Counted from the first letter of the stretch, positions 26,199-35,300 are shown. The stretch is 64,000 nt of DNA from Salibaculum griseiflavum (GCF_003129565.1 NZ_QETF01000002.1:186001-250000); one strand, 5' to 3'. Numbers and translations: made by a program. Notes: a model not told the origin generated them from the sequence alone.

Positions 26199-26663
26199 TT
26201 GGCCAAGGCAAAAATGCCGGTCGATATCCGCCCGCTCACATCCGCCGACGAAGCGGAGTGGCGCAGGCTGTGGACCGACTATCTGACCTTTTACGAGGCC
26301 AGCGTCGAGGACGCTGTCTATTCCAGCACGTTCGCGCGTTTGCTGGGGGATGACCCGGCCGACTTTTCCTGCCTCATCGCCTGGGTCGAGGACCGCCCGG
26401 TCGGCCTGACCCACTACCTCTTTCACCGCCACGCCTGGCGCATCGAAAATGTATGCTACCTGCAGGATCTCTATGCCGACCCGGATGTGCGGGGCCACGG
26501 TGTCGGGCGTGCCCTGATCGAGGCCGTCTATGCCGCCGCCGATGCGGCCGGCTCACCCTCGGTCTACTGGCTGACGCAGGATTTCAACACCACGGCCCGA
26601 CAGCTCTACGACCGGGTCGCGACCCTGACGCCGTTCATCAAGTATCAAAGGCCGGCGCCATGA
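26199..26663 (+). CDS. GNAT family N-acetyltransferase
   Basis: A 154-residue acetyl-CoA-dependent acyltransferase. The acetyl-CoA loop is DLYADPDVRGHGVGRALIE (motif A, V-R-G-H-G-V-G), and the C-terminal part includes YWLTQDFNTTARQLYDRVA. The start is unusual: AAGGAG at 26187-26192 is spaced for TTG 26199, while GTG 26178 and ATG 26214 are the alternatives. Its stop overlaps the next gene (ATGA), so the DUF2927 lipoprotein is translationally coupled to it. The acceptor substrate is unknown. Confidence 0.85.
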   Translation: MAKAKMPVDIRPLTSADEAEWRRLWTDYLTFYEASVEDAVYSSTFARLLGDDPADFSCLIAWVEDRPVGLTHYLFHRHAWRIENVCYLQDLYADPDVRGHGVGRALIEAVYAAADAAGSPSVYWLTQDFNTTARQLYDRVATLTPFIKYQRPAP

Positions 26664-28039
26664 TGGGCCAGAGCTTCCGCCGGTTGTTGGCCATCTCGGT
26701 GGCTTTCCTCACGGCCTGCACTCCGGTCCCGCAAGAGCCTGTCACCCCGACCCGGGCCATCGGCATGACCGACAGCACCATGCCGGCCATGCGGTCTTTC
26801 TCGGGCCAGCGCGTTACCACGCCGACCCGGTCGAACCGTGAAATCGCAAAGGATTTCATGGACCTGTCCTTCCGCATGGAAAGTGGGCGCCCGGTTGCGC
26901 GGCTGACCCGCTTCGTTCAGCCGATCAGCGTGCGCGTGACAGGCGATGTGCCCGCCAGCCTGCCCCACGACCTGCGCGGCCTGCTGGCGCGGCTGCGGAA
27001 CGAAGCCGGCATCGACATCTTCCTGACCGGCGCGCCTCGGGCCGCGATCACGATCCAGGCGATCCCGCGTGCCGTGCTGAACGATGCGGTTCCGCGCGCC
27101 GCCTGTTTCGTTGTGCCGCGCGTGTCCAACTGGGAGGAATTCAAGCGCGCCCGCCGCACCCCGCAAGTGGACTGGACAACGCTGGAACGGCGCGACCGGG
27201 CCGCCGTCTTCGTGCCCTCGGACGTGGCGCCGCAGGAAATCCGCGACTGCCTGCACGAGGAACTGGCCCAGGCGCTCGGGCCGCTCAACGACCTTTACCG
27301 CCTGCCCGACAGCACCTTCAACGATGACAATATCCACGCGGTGCTCACCAGCTTCGACATGCTGATCCTGCGGGCCTATTACGATCCGGCGCTCGCCAAC
27401 GGGATGACACGTGGCGAGGTCGCGGCCCGGTTGTCCGGCATTCTGGCGCGGCTGAACCCCGCCGGGCAGACCAGCCCCGCGCGCCCGCAGAACGACACGA
27501 CCCGCGACTGGATCGAGAATATCGAACTGGCCCTGTCGGCCGGTCCCTCGCCCGCAAGGCGCCGCAACGCGGCCTTCGAAGCGATCAGCCTGGCCGGGGC
27601 GATGAACTGGCAGGGCCCGCGTGATGGCTTTGCCCACTACGCCTTTGGCCGGCTGAACGTGGGCTATGACCCGCAGATCGCCCTGACCAGTTTCCAGCGG
27701 GCCATGCAGGTTTACGGGCGCAGCGCCGAAACCCGGTTGCACGCGGCCCATGTGGCGGTGCAACTGGCAGCCTTCGCGCTGTCCGCCGGGGATGCGGGCA
27801 CGGTCATCGCGCTGGCCGACCAGTCGATCCCGGTGGCGCGCCAGCACGAGAACGCCGCGTTGATGGCCACCCTGATGATGTTCAAGGCCGAGGCGCTGGA
27901 GCTTCAGGGCCGCGACGCCGAGGCGCAGGCGCTGCGCATGGACTCTTTCGGATGGGCGCGCTACGGCTTCGGCTCGGACGCGAATGTGCGCGCACGGATG
28001 CGGGAAATCCGGGCGTTGACCCCAGAACAAGGACTCTAG
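26660..28039 (+). CDS. DUF2927 domain lipoprotein
   Basis: A 459-residue exported lipoprotein. The signal peptide ends in a lipobox (AFLTAC, Cys near 20). The DUF2927 region lies at about 65-290, with DFMDLSFRMESGR, a CLHEELAQALGPLNDLYRLPDS block resembling the HE-containing region of zinc-independent relatives, and FNDDNIHAVLTSFDMLILR. The rest (about 310-459) is helical and repeat-like, possibly TPR-type. It is coupled to the preceding GNAT gene and precedes a 56-residue membrane protein. No function is known to me. Confidence 0.85.
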   Translation: MMGQSFRRLLAISVAFLTACTPVPQEPVTPTRAIGMTDSTMPAMRSFSGQRVTTPTRSNREIAKDFMDLSFRMESGRPVARLTRFVQPISVRVTGDVPASLPHDLRGLLARLRNEAGIDIFLTGAPRAAITIQAIPRAVLNDAVPRAACFVVPRVSNWEEFKRARRTPQVDWTTLERRDRAAVFVPSDVAPQEIRDCLHEELAQALGPLNDLYRLPDSTFNDDNIHAVLTSFDMLILRAYYDPALANGMTRGEVAARLSGILARLNPAGQTSPARPQNDTTRDWIENIELALSAGPSPARRRNAAFEAISLAGAMNWQGPRDGFAHYAFGRLNVGYDPQIALTSFQRAMQVYGRSAETRLHAAHVAVQLAAFALSAGDAGTVIALADQSIPVARQHENAALMATLMMFKAEALELQGRDAEAQALRMDSFGWARYGFGSDANVRARMREIRALTPEQGL

Positions 28040-28042
28040 ACG

Positions 28043-28213
28043 ATGATCTACCCCCTCGGCGGCCTTCTGATCGGAGCATTGGCAGGCGCGGTGATGGCCA
28101 AGCGCAAGGGGGGCGGCGCACTGGACATCGCCCAATGGGCGGCAGTGCTGGCGATCATCCTGGGGCTGGTTGGCCTGTTCATCACCGTCGGCATCACCCG
28201 GGCCGCCGTTTAA
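28043..28213 (+). CDS. 56-residue membrane protein, unknown function
   Basis: ATG 28043 to TAA 28211 gives MIYPLGGLLIGALAGAVMAK..., a protein with two hydrophobic segments (about 4-19 and 32-52) around a short Lys/Gly turn. It fills the space between the DUF2927 lipoprotein (3-bp gap) and the VWA gene (6-bp gap), and hydrophobic codon use is regular throughout, so I take it as real. It may anchor or escort the VWA/MoxR partners at the membrane; that is inference. Confidence 0.7.
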   Translation: MIYPLGGLLIGALAGAVMAKRKGGGALDIAQWAAVLAIILGLVGLFITVGITRAAV

Positions 28214-28219
28214 CCCGGC

Positions 28220-29407
28220 ATGTTCCTGCGCTTTTTCGAGATGCTGCGCGCGCACCGGGTTCCGGTCTCTTTGCGCGAACATCTGTCGTTCCTCGACGCC
28301 ATGGCCGCCGGGCTGGCGACCTATGATATCGAGGCGTTCTATTACCTGGCCCGCACGACGCTGGTGAAGGATGAAAAGAACATCGACAAGTTCGACCGCG
28401 CCTTCGCCGCAAGTTTCGAGGGGCTGGAGGCGATCAGCGCCGTCGACATGATCGAGGCCGTGGACCTGCCTGCCGAATGGCTGGAAAAGCTGGCCGAGAA
28501 ACACCTGAGCGCGGAAGAACGCGCCGAGATCGAGGCGCTTGGCGGCTTCGACAAGCTGATGGAGACGCTGAAAGAGCGGCTCAAGGAACAGCAGGGCCGC
28601 CACCAGGGCGGCAACAAGTGGATCGGCACGGCCGGCACCTCGCCCTTCGGGGCCTATGGCTACAACCCCGAGGGCGTGCGCATCGGGCAGGACAAATCGC
28701 GCCACCAACGCGCGGTCAAGGTCTGGGACAAGCGCGAATTCCGCGAATATGACGACAGCATCGAGATCGGCACCCGCAACATCAAGGTGGCCCTGAAACG
28801 GCTGCGCAAATGGGTCCGCGACGGGGCCGAGGACGAGCTGGACCTGCACGGGACCATCCGGGCCACCGCCGAACATGGCTATCTCGACGTGAAAACCCGC
28901 CCAGAGCGACGCAACGCCGTCAAAGTGCTGCTGTTTCTCGACGTGGGCGGGTCGATGGACCCGCATGTGAAAATGGTCGAAGAGCTGTTCTCGGCGGCCA
29001 AGACCGAGTTCAAGCACCTCGAATACTACTATTTTCACAACTGCCTGTATGAGGGCGTCTGGCGCGACAATCGCCGCCGCTGGAACGCCCAGACCCCGAC
29101 ATGGGAGGTGCTGCGCACCTATGGGCCGGACTACAAATGCATCTTCGTGGGCGATGCGTCGATGTCGCCCTACGAGATCGCCTATCCGGGCGGTGCCAAC
29201 GAGCATTGGAATGAAGAGGCGGGCCAGGTGTGGATCACACGGGCGCTGGAGCAATGGCCCGATACGCTCTGGCTGAACCCGGTGCCGGAACGCTATTGGG
29301 GCTATACCCAATCCATCGGCATGATCCGCCAGATCCTCGGCCCCGAGCGCATGGTGCCCATGACTCTGGAAGGGATCGAGCGCGGCATGCGGGTGCTGGG
29401 GCGATAA
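28220..29407 (+). CDS. CoxE-type VWA domain protein (MoxR partner)
   Basis: A 395-residue protein. The N-terminal helical part (about 1-200, RVPVSLREHLSFLDAMAAG) is typical of CoxE/YehP-like proteins. The C-terminal VWA domain has a variant MIDAS, LLFLDVGGSMDPHV, where DxGGS replaces DxSxS, followed by YYYFHNCLYEGVW and CIFVGDASMSPYEI. CoxE works with the MoxR-type CoxD in CO dehydrogenase assembly, and relatives serve other metalloenzymes. No metalloenzyme operon is visible here, so the client is unknown. Confidence 0.9.
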   Translation: MFLRFFEMLRAHRVPVSLREHLSFLDAMAAGLATYDIEAFYYLARTTLVKDEKNIDKFDRAFAASFEGLEAISAVDMIEAVDLPAEWLEKLAEKHLSAEERAEIEALGGFDKLMETLKERLKEQQGRHQGGNKWIGTAGTSPFGAYGYNPEGVRIGQDKSRHQRAVKVWDKREFREYDDSIEIGTRNIKVALKRLRKWVRDGAEDELDLHGTIRATAEHGYLDVKTRPERRNAVKVLLFLDVGGSMDPHVKMVEELFSAAKTEFKHLEYYYFHNCLYEGVWRDNRRRWNAQTPTWEVLRTYGPDYKCIFVGDASMSPYEIAYPGGANEHWNEEAGQVWITRALEQWPDTLWLNPVPERYWGYTQSIGMIRQILGPERMVPMTLEGIERGMRVLGR

Positions 29408-29484
29408 GGAGTGGCCCGCTCCGCCGGCACAATGTTCGACCGCGCAGATGCACGCTTGCCGCCCCTGCCCCGCGCGCCTATCTC

Positions 29485-30174
29485 ATGGTCATGCTGCGCT
29501 TCGCCCCGATCCTTCTGGCCCTGCTCTATGGCCTCCTGCTCTATCGCTTTTCCGTCTGGCGGACCAAGCGAGAGCTTGACGCCCGCTCGACCGAGTTGGT
29601 CGATCCCACACTGAAGGCCCTGACCGACGATCTGGCCCGCGTGGTCGATGTGCCCCGCATCAAGGTGCATCTCTACGAGATCGAGGCCGTGAACGGGTTG
29701 GCCGCGCCGGACGGACGGATCTTCATCACCCGAGGATTCTACAACAAGTATCGCGCGGGCGAGGTGACGGCGGTCGAACTGGCCAGCGTCATCGCGCACG
29801 AGCTGGGCCATGTGGCCCTTGGCCATGCCCGGCGCCGGATGATCGACTTTTCCGGCCAGAACGCCCTGCGCACGGCGCTGGCGATGATCCTGTCGCGCTT
29901 CCTGCCCGGCATCGGCCCTATCATCGCCAATTCGGCCATGTCGCTGCTGATGGCGCGGCTCAGCCGGTCGGATGAATACGAGGCGGACGCCTATGCCTCG
30001 GCCCTGCTGCTCAAGGCCGGGATCGGGACCGCGCCGCAGAAATCCCTGTTCGAGAAGCTGGACGGGATGACCGGCGCGGGTGGCGCGGCCATGCCGGCCT
30101 GGTTGATGAGCCATCCGAAGACCGCGGAGCGCATCAAGGCGATCGAGGCGAACGAGGCCAAGTGGGGCGGCTAA
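29485..30174 (+). CDS. M48 family metallopeptidase
   Basis: A 229-residue zinc peptidase. An N-terminal hydrophobic segment (about 5-20) is a signal or anchor. The active site is HELGHVALGH (H-E-x-x-H) with the third ligand in SRSDEYEADAYA. The C-terminus (MSHPKTAERIKAIEANEA) is the standard end of M48 domains, so the gene is complete. Such enzymes clip misfolded or outer-membrane-bound proteins. ATG 29485 or 29491 may be the start. It converges with the PIN gene, overlapping it by 4 bp. Confidence 0.88.
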   Translation: MVMLRFAPILLALLYGLLLYRFSVWRTKRELDARSTELVDPTLKALTDDLARVVDVPRIKVHLYEIEAVNGLAAPDGRIFITRGFYNKYRAGEVTAVELASVIAHELGHVALGHARRRMIDFSGQNALRTALAMILSRFLPGIGPIIANSAMSLLMARLSRSDEYEADAYASALLLKAGIGTAPQKSLFEKLDGMTGAGGAAMPAWLMSHPKTAERIKAIEANEAKWGG

Positions 30175-30722
30175 GCGCCCCGCCCTGCCAGCGCCTTGCC
30201 CAGCCGTGGCAACCTTGCCTTGCGCAGCAGCGCGCGGATCTCCCATTCCTCGCCCGACAGGCGCCGGGCATCGGCCAGAACGGCTTGGCCCACATGGGCA
30301 ACCAGCTCTGGCTGGGCCTGCCAGATGCCCATCAGGAACGTGTCCGGATCGACCCGTGCAAGGCCTTCCTCGGCCAGCACATCGCGGGGGAAGTCCCGGG
30401 CATTCAGCGTCATGATCGCATCGGCCGAGGCCCCGACCGCCGCTGCCAAGACGTGAATATCCGCCGGATCGGGCAGCCAGAAGCGCCGTTCGGCCCCCTG
30501 CGGCACGGGCACCACCGCCTTGGGAAAGCGCAAGCTCAGCGCGGCGATTTCGCCCCGCGCAATGGTCTCGCCCTCGGGGCCGATCTTGCGGGCCGCACGG
30601 GCCCATTCCTCTTCGATGCGCTCGGACCAGAGCGGGGTGAAGGCCCCCGCCTCGGCGACACCCAGCACCATCTGGCGCATCACCGTGGGATAGAGCACGC
30701 AGGCGTCGATCAGGACTTTCAC
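30171..30722 (-). CDS. PIN domain protein coupled to rRNA methyltransferase gene
   Basis: A 183-residue PIN-type nuclease-like protein. The acidic residues of the fold are visible in VKVLIDACVLYP (Asp near 6), WSERIEEEWARA, LPDPADIHVLAAAV and TLNARDFP. The GTG start (30722) overlaps the methyltransferase stop as GTGA, so the two are translationally coupled. No small antitoxin gene lies beside it, which argues against a standard toxin-antitoxin pair. RNA-processing partner of the methyltransferase is a guess. It is longer than VapC toxins (about 130 residues). Confidence 0.82.
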   Translation of the reverse strand: MKVLIDACVLYPTVMRQMVLGVAEAGAFTPLWSERIEEEWARAARKIGPEGETIARGEIAALSLRFPKAVVPVPQGAERRFWLPDPADIHVLAAAVGASADAIMTLNARDFPRDVLAEEGLARVDPDTFLMGIWQAQPELVAHVGQAVLADARRLSGEEWEIRALLRKARLPRLGKALAGRGA

Positions 30723-31915
30723 AGGCGGAAGACCAGCGATTTGAGATAGCCGCTTTCGGCCAGTTGCGGCAGCTGGGGATGATCCGGCCCGGCAAAGCCG
30801 GTATGGATCAGCGGCCCGCGCCGCCCGGCCTTGCCGATACCCCGCGCGCTGGCATCGCGGAACCGTTTCAGATCCGCGGCATGGGAACAGGAGCACAAGG
30901 TCAGGAACCCGCCCTCGGACACCAAGGGGGCAGCCATGCGGGCGATCCGCTCATAGGCGCGCAGACCGGCCTCAAGCGCCTTCTTGCTGGGGGCAAATGC
31001 CGGTGGGTCGCAGATGACCACATCGAAGGTGGCGCCGTCCTCGGCCAGCGCGGCGAGAACCTCAAACGCGTCGCCCTGCCGGGTGTCGAAGCGGTCAGCC
31101 ATGCCGCCCGCCTCGGCGCCCGCCCGGGCAAGGTCGAGCGCCGGGGCGGACCCGTCCACCGCCAGCGCCGAGGCCGCCCCTCCGGCCAGCGCCGCCAGCG
31201 AAAAGCCCCCGACATGGGAAAAGACATCCAGCACCCGCGCACCGCGTGACAGGCCGGCGACGAAGGCATGGTTGGGGCGCTGGTCATAGAACAGGCCGGT
31301 TTTCTGCCCGCCCATCAGGTCGGCCATGTAGGTGGCGCCGTTCATCGGCACCGGCACCGGGCCATCGGGGGCCCTGCCATGGACCACGGCCATCTCCTCG
31401 GGCAGGCCCTCCAACCCGCGCGCCCGGCCGGTGCCATTCTTGATCACGCAATCCACGCCGGTTTCCGCCACCAGCGCCTGAACCAGGATATCCAGATGCG
31501 CCTCGGCCCAGGCCGCGTTGGGCTGCACAACGGCCACGTCACCGAACCGGTCGATGACGACACCGGGCAGGCCATCCGCCTCGGCATGGATCAGCCTGTA
31601 ATAGGGCGCATCATAAAGCGCCGCGCGCATCGAAAGCGCCCGGTTCAGCCGCCCCCGCAGCCAGGTCTCGTCCAGCAGCGCGGCCGGGTCGCGGTCCAGC
31701 ACCCGCGCGGCGATGCGCGACGCCGGGTTGACCGTGACCAGCGCGAGGTCGCGGCGGTCGGCATCCTGCAAGACGGCCAAACTTCCGGGCGCGAGCGCCT
31801 TGGTGCGGCGGTCCAGGACCAGTTCATTGGCATAGACCCAGGGGAATCCGTGCCGGATCGCCTGGGGTTTCGTCTTGGGAAGAAGCCGCACGAACGGCAA
31901 GGAGGGCTGCGTCAT
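30719..31915 (-). CDS. rlmI: Class I SAM-dependent rRNA methyltransferase (RlmI-like)
   Basis: A 398-residue 23S rRNA m5C methyltransferase of the RlmI/YccW group. The N-terminal PUA domain is about 1-80 (GFPWVYANELV). The SAM-binding region includes VLDVFSHVGGFSLAALAGGA. The catalytic blocks are VICDPPAFAPSKK and TLCSCSH, the latter with the nucleophile Cys. RlmI in E. coli makes m5C1962. The gene is followed by a PIN gene with a 4-bp GTGA overlap. The modified position is transferred from the family. Confidence 0.9.
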   Translation of the reverse strand: MTQPSLPFVRLLPKTKPQAIRHGFPWVYANELVLDRRTKALAPGSLAVLQDADRRDLALVTVNPASRIAARVLDRDPAALLDETWLRGRLNRALSMRAALYDAPYYRLIHAEADGLPGVVIDRFGDVAVVQPNAAWAEAHLDILVQALVAETGVDCVIKNGTGRARGLEGLPEEMAVVHGRAPDGPVPVPMNGATYMADLMGGQKTGLFYDQRPNHAFVAGLSRGARVLDVFSHVGGFSLAALAGGAASALAVDGSAPALDLARAGAEAGGMADRFDTRQGDAFEVLAALAEDGATFDVVICDPPAFAPSKKALEAGLRAYERIARMAAPLVSEGGFLTLCSCSHAADLKRFRDASARGIGKAGRRGPLIHTGFAGPDHPQLPQLAESGYLKSLVFRL

Positions 31916-31955
31916 GGCAGCCCTCCTAATCGGTTCCGGCGTGTTGGGAAAGGGG

Positions 31956-32588
31956 TCAGCTGGCGGGCTGGTCCGGCGTGGTGCCCTGCCCCGGCAAGCC
32001 GGTCAGGTTGTCGCGGAACAATGCGGTCAGATGAGCAAGGATACGCACCTTCTGCGTCTCACCGCGCTGCTCGGCCATGATCGCGGCCTGGCCACCCAGC
32101 CCCGGCAGATCGGCGTTCACGCGGCGGGTGGGCTCCAGCACGGCCCCGGTTTCAGCATCGCGGATGGTCAGGTCGAACTTGATCGAGTGCACGCCGCCCA
32201 CGGAATACCGGGTCCGCTCGGTCAGGGAGTGGAACCGGGCCAGCGTCACGTCGACGATCACCGGGGTGGCGCCGTCCAGACCTTCAGCGCCCTGGCGGAT
32301 CGCGGTTTGGAAAATCTCGGAGATCTGCATCTTGCGATCGCCCATCGGGTCACCGCGCCAGACGATATCGGCCACCGGGTAGAAGGAATTGGCCTCGGAC
32401 ACCGTCAGATCGGCGGGCGCGGCAAAGCGCACGGCTTGGAGCCGGTAGTCGCGTGGCTCAGACTCGGGGGCGGCCGTGGCCAGCTGAGGTGCCAGCATCG
32501 GCGCATTCCGGGTCGGGCCCTCGAAGGTCGAACAGGCGGAAACCACCATGCCCAGTCCGAGCAGCACTGCGAGCTTGATCTTCTTCAT
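31956..32588 (-). CDS. Lipoprotein of unknown function
   Basis: A 210-residue exported lipoprotein. The signal peptide (MKKIKLAVLLGLGMVVSAC) ends in a VSAC lipobox with Cys near 19. The mature part has alternating strand segments (ATPVIVDVTLARFHSLTERT) and a FDLTIRDAETGAVLEP block that recalls DUF6778-like envelope proteins. It stands alone between the methyltransferase gene and the edd operator. The upstream 240 bp are locally AT-rich. Confidence 0.8.
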   Translation of the reverse strand: MKKIKLAVLLGLGMVVSACSTFEGPTRNAPMLAPQLATAAPESEPRDYRLQAVRFAAPADLTVSEANSFYPVADIVWRGDPMGDRKMQISEIFQTAIRQGAEGLDGATPVIVDVTLARFHSLTERTRYSVGGVHSIKFDLTIRDAETGAVLEPTRRVNADLPGLGGQAAIMAEQRGETQKVRILAHLTALFRDNLTGLPGQGTTPDQPAS

Positions 32589-32765
32589 CTCAGGTCCTCC
32601 TGGTCCCTGCGCAATGGCGAAACGCCATCTCCGGACCGGATTGTTTCGATTTAAGTCTTGGTTATTTTTCCCTTAAGACTGGGGCGAAACTGTGATGCGA
32701 ACGGGGCAATCGGGGGGTAAGAACGGGGCCAACCGACGGCGGCAAACGCCTGCCCAACCACGCTT

Positions 32766-32777
32766 GTTAGCGCTAAC
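32766..32777. promoter_or_regulatory. LacI-type operator before edd-eda
   Basis: GTTAGCGCTAAC is a perfect 12-bp palindrome with a central CG step, as bound by LacI-family repressors. It overlaps a TTGTTA hexamer (32764-32769) that could be the -35, with TAGATG at 32787-32792 as a weak -10, so a bound repressor would block transcription. CceR, a LacI-family regulator of Entner-Doudoroff genes described in Rhodobacter sphaeroides, is the natural candidate; it is not in the window. Confidence 0.75.
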
Positions 32778-32831
32778 TATCTGTGCTAGATGACCGGCAA
32801 CCGCCCCCGCGATGAACAGCGAGAGACCGAT

Positions 32832-34634
32832 ATGAGCGTTCGAAAGCAACTACAGGAAGTCACCGACCGGATCATCGCCCGCAGCGAGCCGACCCGCCGG
32901 ACCTATCTGGACCGCATGGCGGCGGCGGCAGCCGAAGGCCCCCGCCGGGCGCACCTGTCCTGCGGCAACCAGGCCCATGCCTATGCCGCCATGGGCGAGG
33001 ACAAGGCCTCGCTGACCGATGAGCGCAGCGCCAATATCGGGATCGTCACCGCCTATAACGACATGCTGTCGGCGCATCAGCCGTTCGAACACTTTCCGGA
33101 CGTGATCCGTCAGGCCGCGCGCGCAGCCGGCGGCACCGCGCAGGTCGCGGGCGGCGTGCCGGCCATGTGCGATGGCGTCACCCAGGGCCAGACCGGCATG
33201 GAACTCTCGCTGTTCTCGCGCGACGTGATCGCGCTGGCCGCCGCCGTGGGCCTGTCGCACAACACCTTCGACTCCGCGCTTTACCTTGGCGTCTGTGACA
33301 AGATCGTGCCGGGGCTGGTCATGGCGGCGGCCACCTTCGGCTATATCCCCGGCGTGTTCGTGCCCGCCGGGCCGATGACCAGCGGGTTGCCGAATGACGA
33401 AAAATCTCGCGTGCGTCAGCAATTCGCCACCGGCGAGGTCGGTCGTGACGCACTGATGAAGGCCGAGATGGAAAGCTATCACGGCCCCGGCACCTGCACC
33501 TTCTATGGCACCGCCAATACCAACCAGATGCTGATGGAGGTCATGGGCCTGCACCTGCCCGGTGCCAGCTTCGTCAATCCCGGAACGCCGATGCGCGAGG
33601 CCCTGACCCGCGCGGCCACCGAACGAGCGCTGCAGATCACCGCCCTTGGCAACGAGTTCCGCCCGGTCAGCGAAATCCTCGACGAAAAGGCCTTCGTCAA
33701 CGGCATGGTCGGGCTGATGGCCACTGGGGGCTCGACCAACCTCGTTCTGCACCTGCCCGCCATGGCGCGGGCGGCCGGGGTCATCCTCGACCTGCAGGAT
33801 TTCGCGGACATCTCCGCAATGACGCCGCTGATGGCCAAGGTCTATCCCAACGGGCTGGCCGACGTGAACCATTTCCACGCCGCAGGCGGGCTGCAATACA
33901 TGATCGCGCAACTTCTGGATGCCGGGCTTCTGCACGAGGATGTCAAGACCGTGGCCGGCGACGGGCTGTCGCTCTATACCCGCGATCCCAAGCTCGACGG
34001 CGACAAGATCACCTATACCGACGGCCCGACCGAGACCCGCAACGACAAGATCCTGCGCCCCTGTTCGGACCCGTTCCAGCCCACCGGCGGGCTGGTCCAG
34101 CTCGAAGGCGATCTCGGCCGCGCGGTCATCAAGGTCTCGGCGGTGGCGCCCGAGCGCCACGTGATCGAGGCGCCGGTCCGCGTTTTCCACGACCAGGAAC
34201 AGGTCAAGGCCGCCTTCAAGGCCGGCGAATTCACAGGCGACACGATTATCGTCGTCCGTTTCCAGGGGCCGCGCTCCAACGGGATGCCGGAACTTCATGC
34301 GCTCACCCCGGTCCTGTCCGTCCTGCAGGATCGTGGGCACAAGGTCGCGCTGGTCACCGACGGGCGCATGTCCGGGGCCTCGGGCAAGGTGCCCGCGGCG
34401 ATCCACGTGGCCCCCGAGGCCGCGCGCGGCGGACCCATCGCGCTGCTGCGGGATGGCGACGTGCTGCGGCTCGACGCCACAAGCGGCCGGCTCGATTGCC
34501 TGACCAGCCTGGAGGGGCGCGAACCCGCCGAGGCCGACCTGGCCGGCAATGGCAACGGCGTGGGCCGCGAATTGTTCGAAACCTTCCGCCAAAGCTGCGG
34601 CCTGTCGACCGAGGGCGCCTCGGTCATCCTCTGA
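32832..34634 (+). CDS. edd: Phosphogluconate dehydratase
   Basis: Edd dehydrates 6-phosphogluconate to KDPG, the committed step of the Entner-Doudoroff pathway. The 600-residue protein is of the IlvD/Edd family. Cluster-binding Cys residues occur in GGVPAMCDGVTQGQ and LGVCDKIVPG. PAGPMTSGLPNDEK is diagnostic for Edd, and VTDGRMSGASGKVPAAIHV ends the active site. ATG 32832 (MSVRKQLQEV) is the family start; an in-frame ATG at 32790 lies over the promoter. eda follows 24 bp later. Confidence 0.95.
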   Translation: MSVRKQLQEVTDRIIARSEPTRRTYLDRMAAAAAEGPRRAHLSCGNQAHAYAAMGEDKASLTDERSANIGIVTAYNDMLSAHQPFEHFPDVIRQAARAAGGTAQVAGGVPAMCDGVTQGQTGMELSLFSRDVIALAAAVGLSHNTFDSALYLGVCDKIVPGLVMAAATFGYIPGVFVPAGPMTSGLPNDEKSRVRQQFATGEVGRDALMKAEMESYHGPGTCTFYGTANTNQMLMEVMGLHLPGASFVNPGTPMREALTRAATERALQITALGNEFRPVSEILDEKAFVNGMVGLMATGGSTNLVLHLPAMARAAGVILDLQDFADISAMTPLMAKVYPNGLADVNHFHAAGGLQYMIAQLLDAGLLHEDVKTVAGDGLSLYTRDPKLDGDKITYTDGPTETRNDKILRPCSDPFQPTGGLVQLEGDLGRAVIKVSAVAPERHVIEAPVRVFHDQEQVKAAFKAGEFTGDTIIVVRFQGPRSNGMPELHALTPVLSVLQDRGHKVALVTDGRMSGASGKVPAAIHVAPEAARGGPIALLRDGDVLRLDATSGRLDCLTSLEGREPAEADLAGNGNGVGRELFETFRQSCGLSTEGASVIL

Positions 34635-34658
34635 CCCAATACACCGAAAGACACGCGC

Positions 34659-35300
34659 ATGACCCCCGAACACGCCTCCGAACTCACCGCCAAGGTCTGC
34701 AACCTCGCCCCCGTCGTGCCGGTGCTGGTGATCGATGACGCGGCAAGCGCCGCCGACCTCGCCCGTGCCCTCATCAAGGGCGGCCTGCCCGCGCTGGAAG
34801 TCACCCTGCGCACCCCGGCCGCGCTGGACGCGATCCGCGAGATGGCCGCGGTCGAGGGCGGCGTGGTTGGCGCCGGCACGCTGCTGACCGCCGATGACGT
34901 GGAACGCGCGAAAGAGGCCGGGGCCACCTTCGGGGTCTCCCCCGGTGCCACCAACCGGCTGCTCGATGCCTGCGAGGCCAATGATCTGCCGCTCCTGCCC
35001 GGCGCCGCCACCGCGACCGAGGCCATGGCCCTTCTGGAACGCGGCTACCATGTGCAGAAATTCTTCCCCGCCGAGGCCAATGGCGGGGCCAAGGCACTCA
35101 AGGCGATCGGCGCCCCGATCCCGCAGGTGAAGTTCTGCCCCACGGGCGGTGTCAGCCTCGCCAATGCGCCCGACTACCTGTCCCTGTCCAACACGCTCTG
35201 CGTCGGCGGCAGCTGGGTCGCCCCGGCGCAATTGGTCAAGGCGGGCGACTGGGCCGGCATCACCGCCCTGGCCGCCGAGGCCGCCGCCCTGCCCCGCTAG
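34659..35300 (+). CDS. eda: 2-dehydro-3-deoxy-phosphogluconate (KDPG) aldolase
   Basis: Splits KDPG to pyruvate and glyceraldehyde-3-phosphate. The 213-residue TIM-barrel protein has Glu in PALEVTLRTP (near 45), the phosphate-binding GAGTLLTADDV region and the Schiff-base Lys in HVQKFFPAEANGG (near 133). PTGGVSLANAPDYL closes the site. It is co-transcribed with edd behind the LacI-type operator. A hairpin overlaps or follows the stop codon. Confidence 0.95.
   Translation: MTPEHASELTAKVCNLAPVVPVLVIDDAASAADLARALIKGGLPALEVTLRTPAALDAIREMAAVEGGVVGAGTLLTADDVERAKEAGATFGVSPGATNRLLDACEANDLPLLPGAATATEAMALLERGYHVQKFFPAEANGGAKALKAIGAPIPQVKFCPTGGVSLANAPDYLSLSNTLCVGGSWVAPAQLVKAGDWAGITALAAEAAALPR

Noticed and set aside
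26645-29311. 888-codon minus-strand frame over the DUF2927/VWA genes
   Set aside because: Antisense of recognised proteins with proper starts, overlaps and motifs.
30171-30722. VapC-type toxin of a toxin-antitoxin pair
   Set aside because: The partner is an rRNA methyltransferase and no small antitoxin gene lies on either side.
32790-32831. Upstream ATG start for edd
   Set aside because: It lies on the presumed -10/transcript start, and the family N-terminus begins at 32832.
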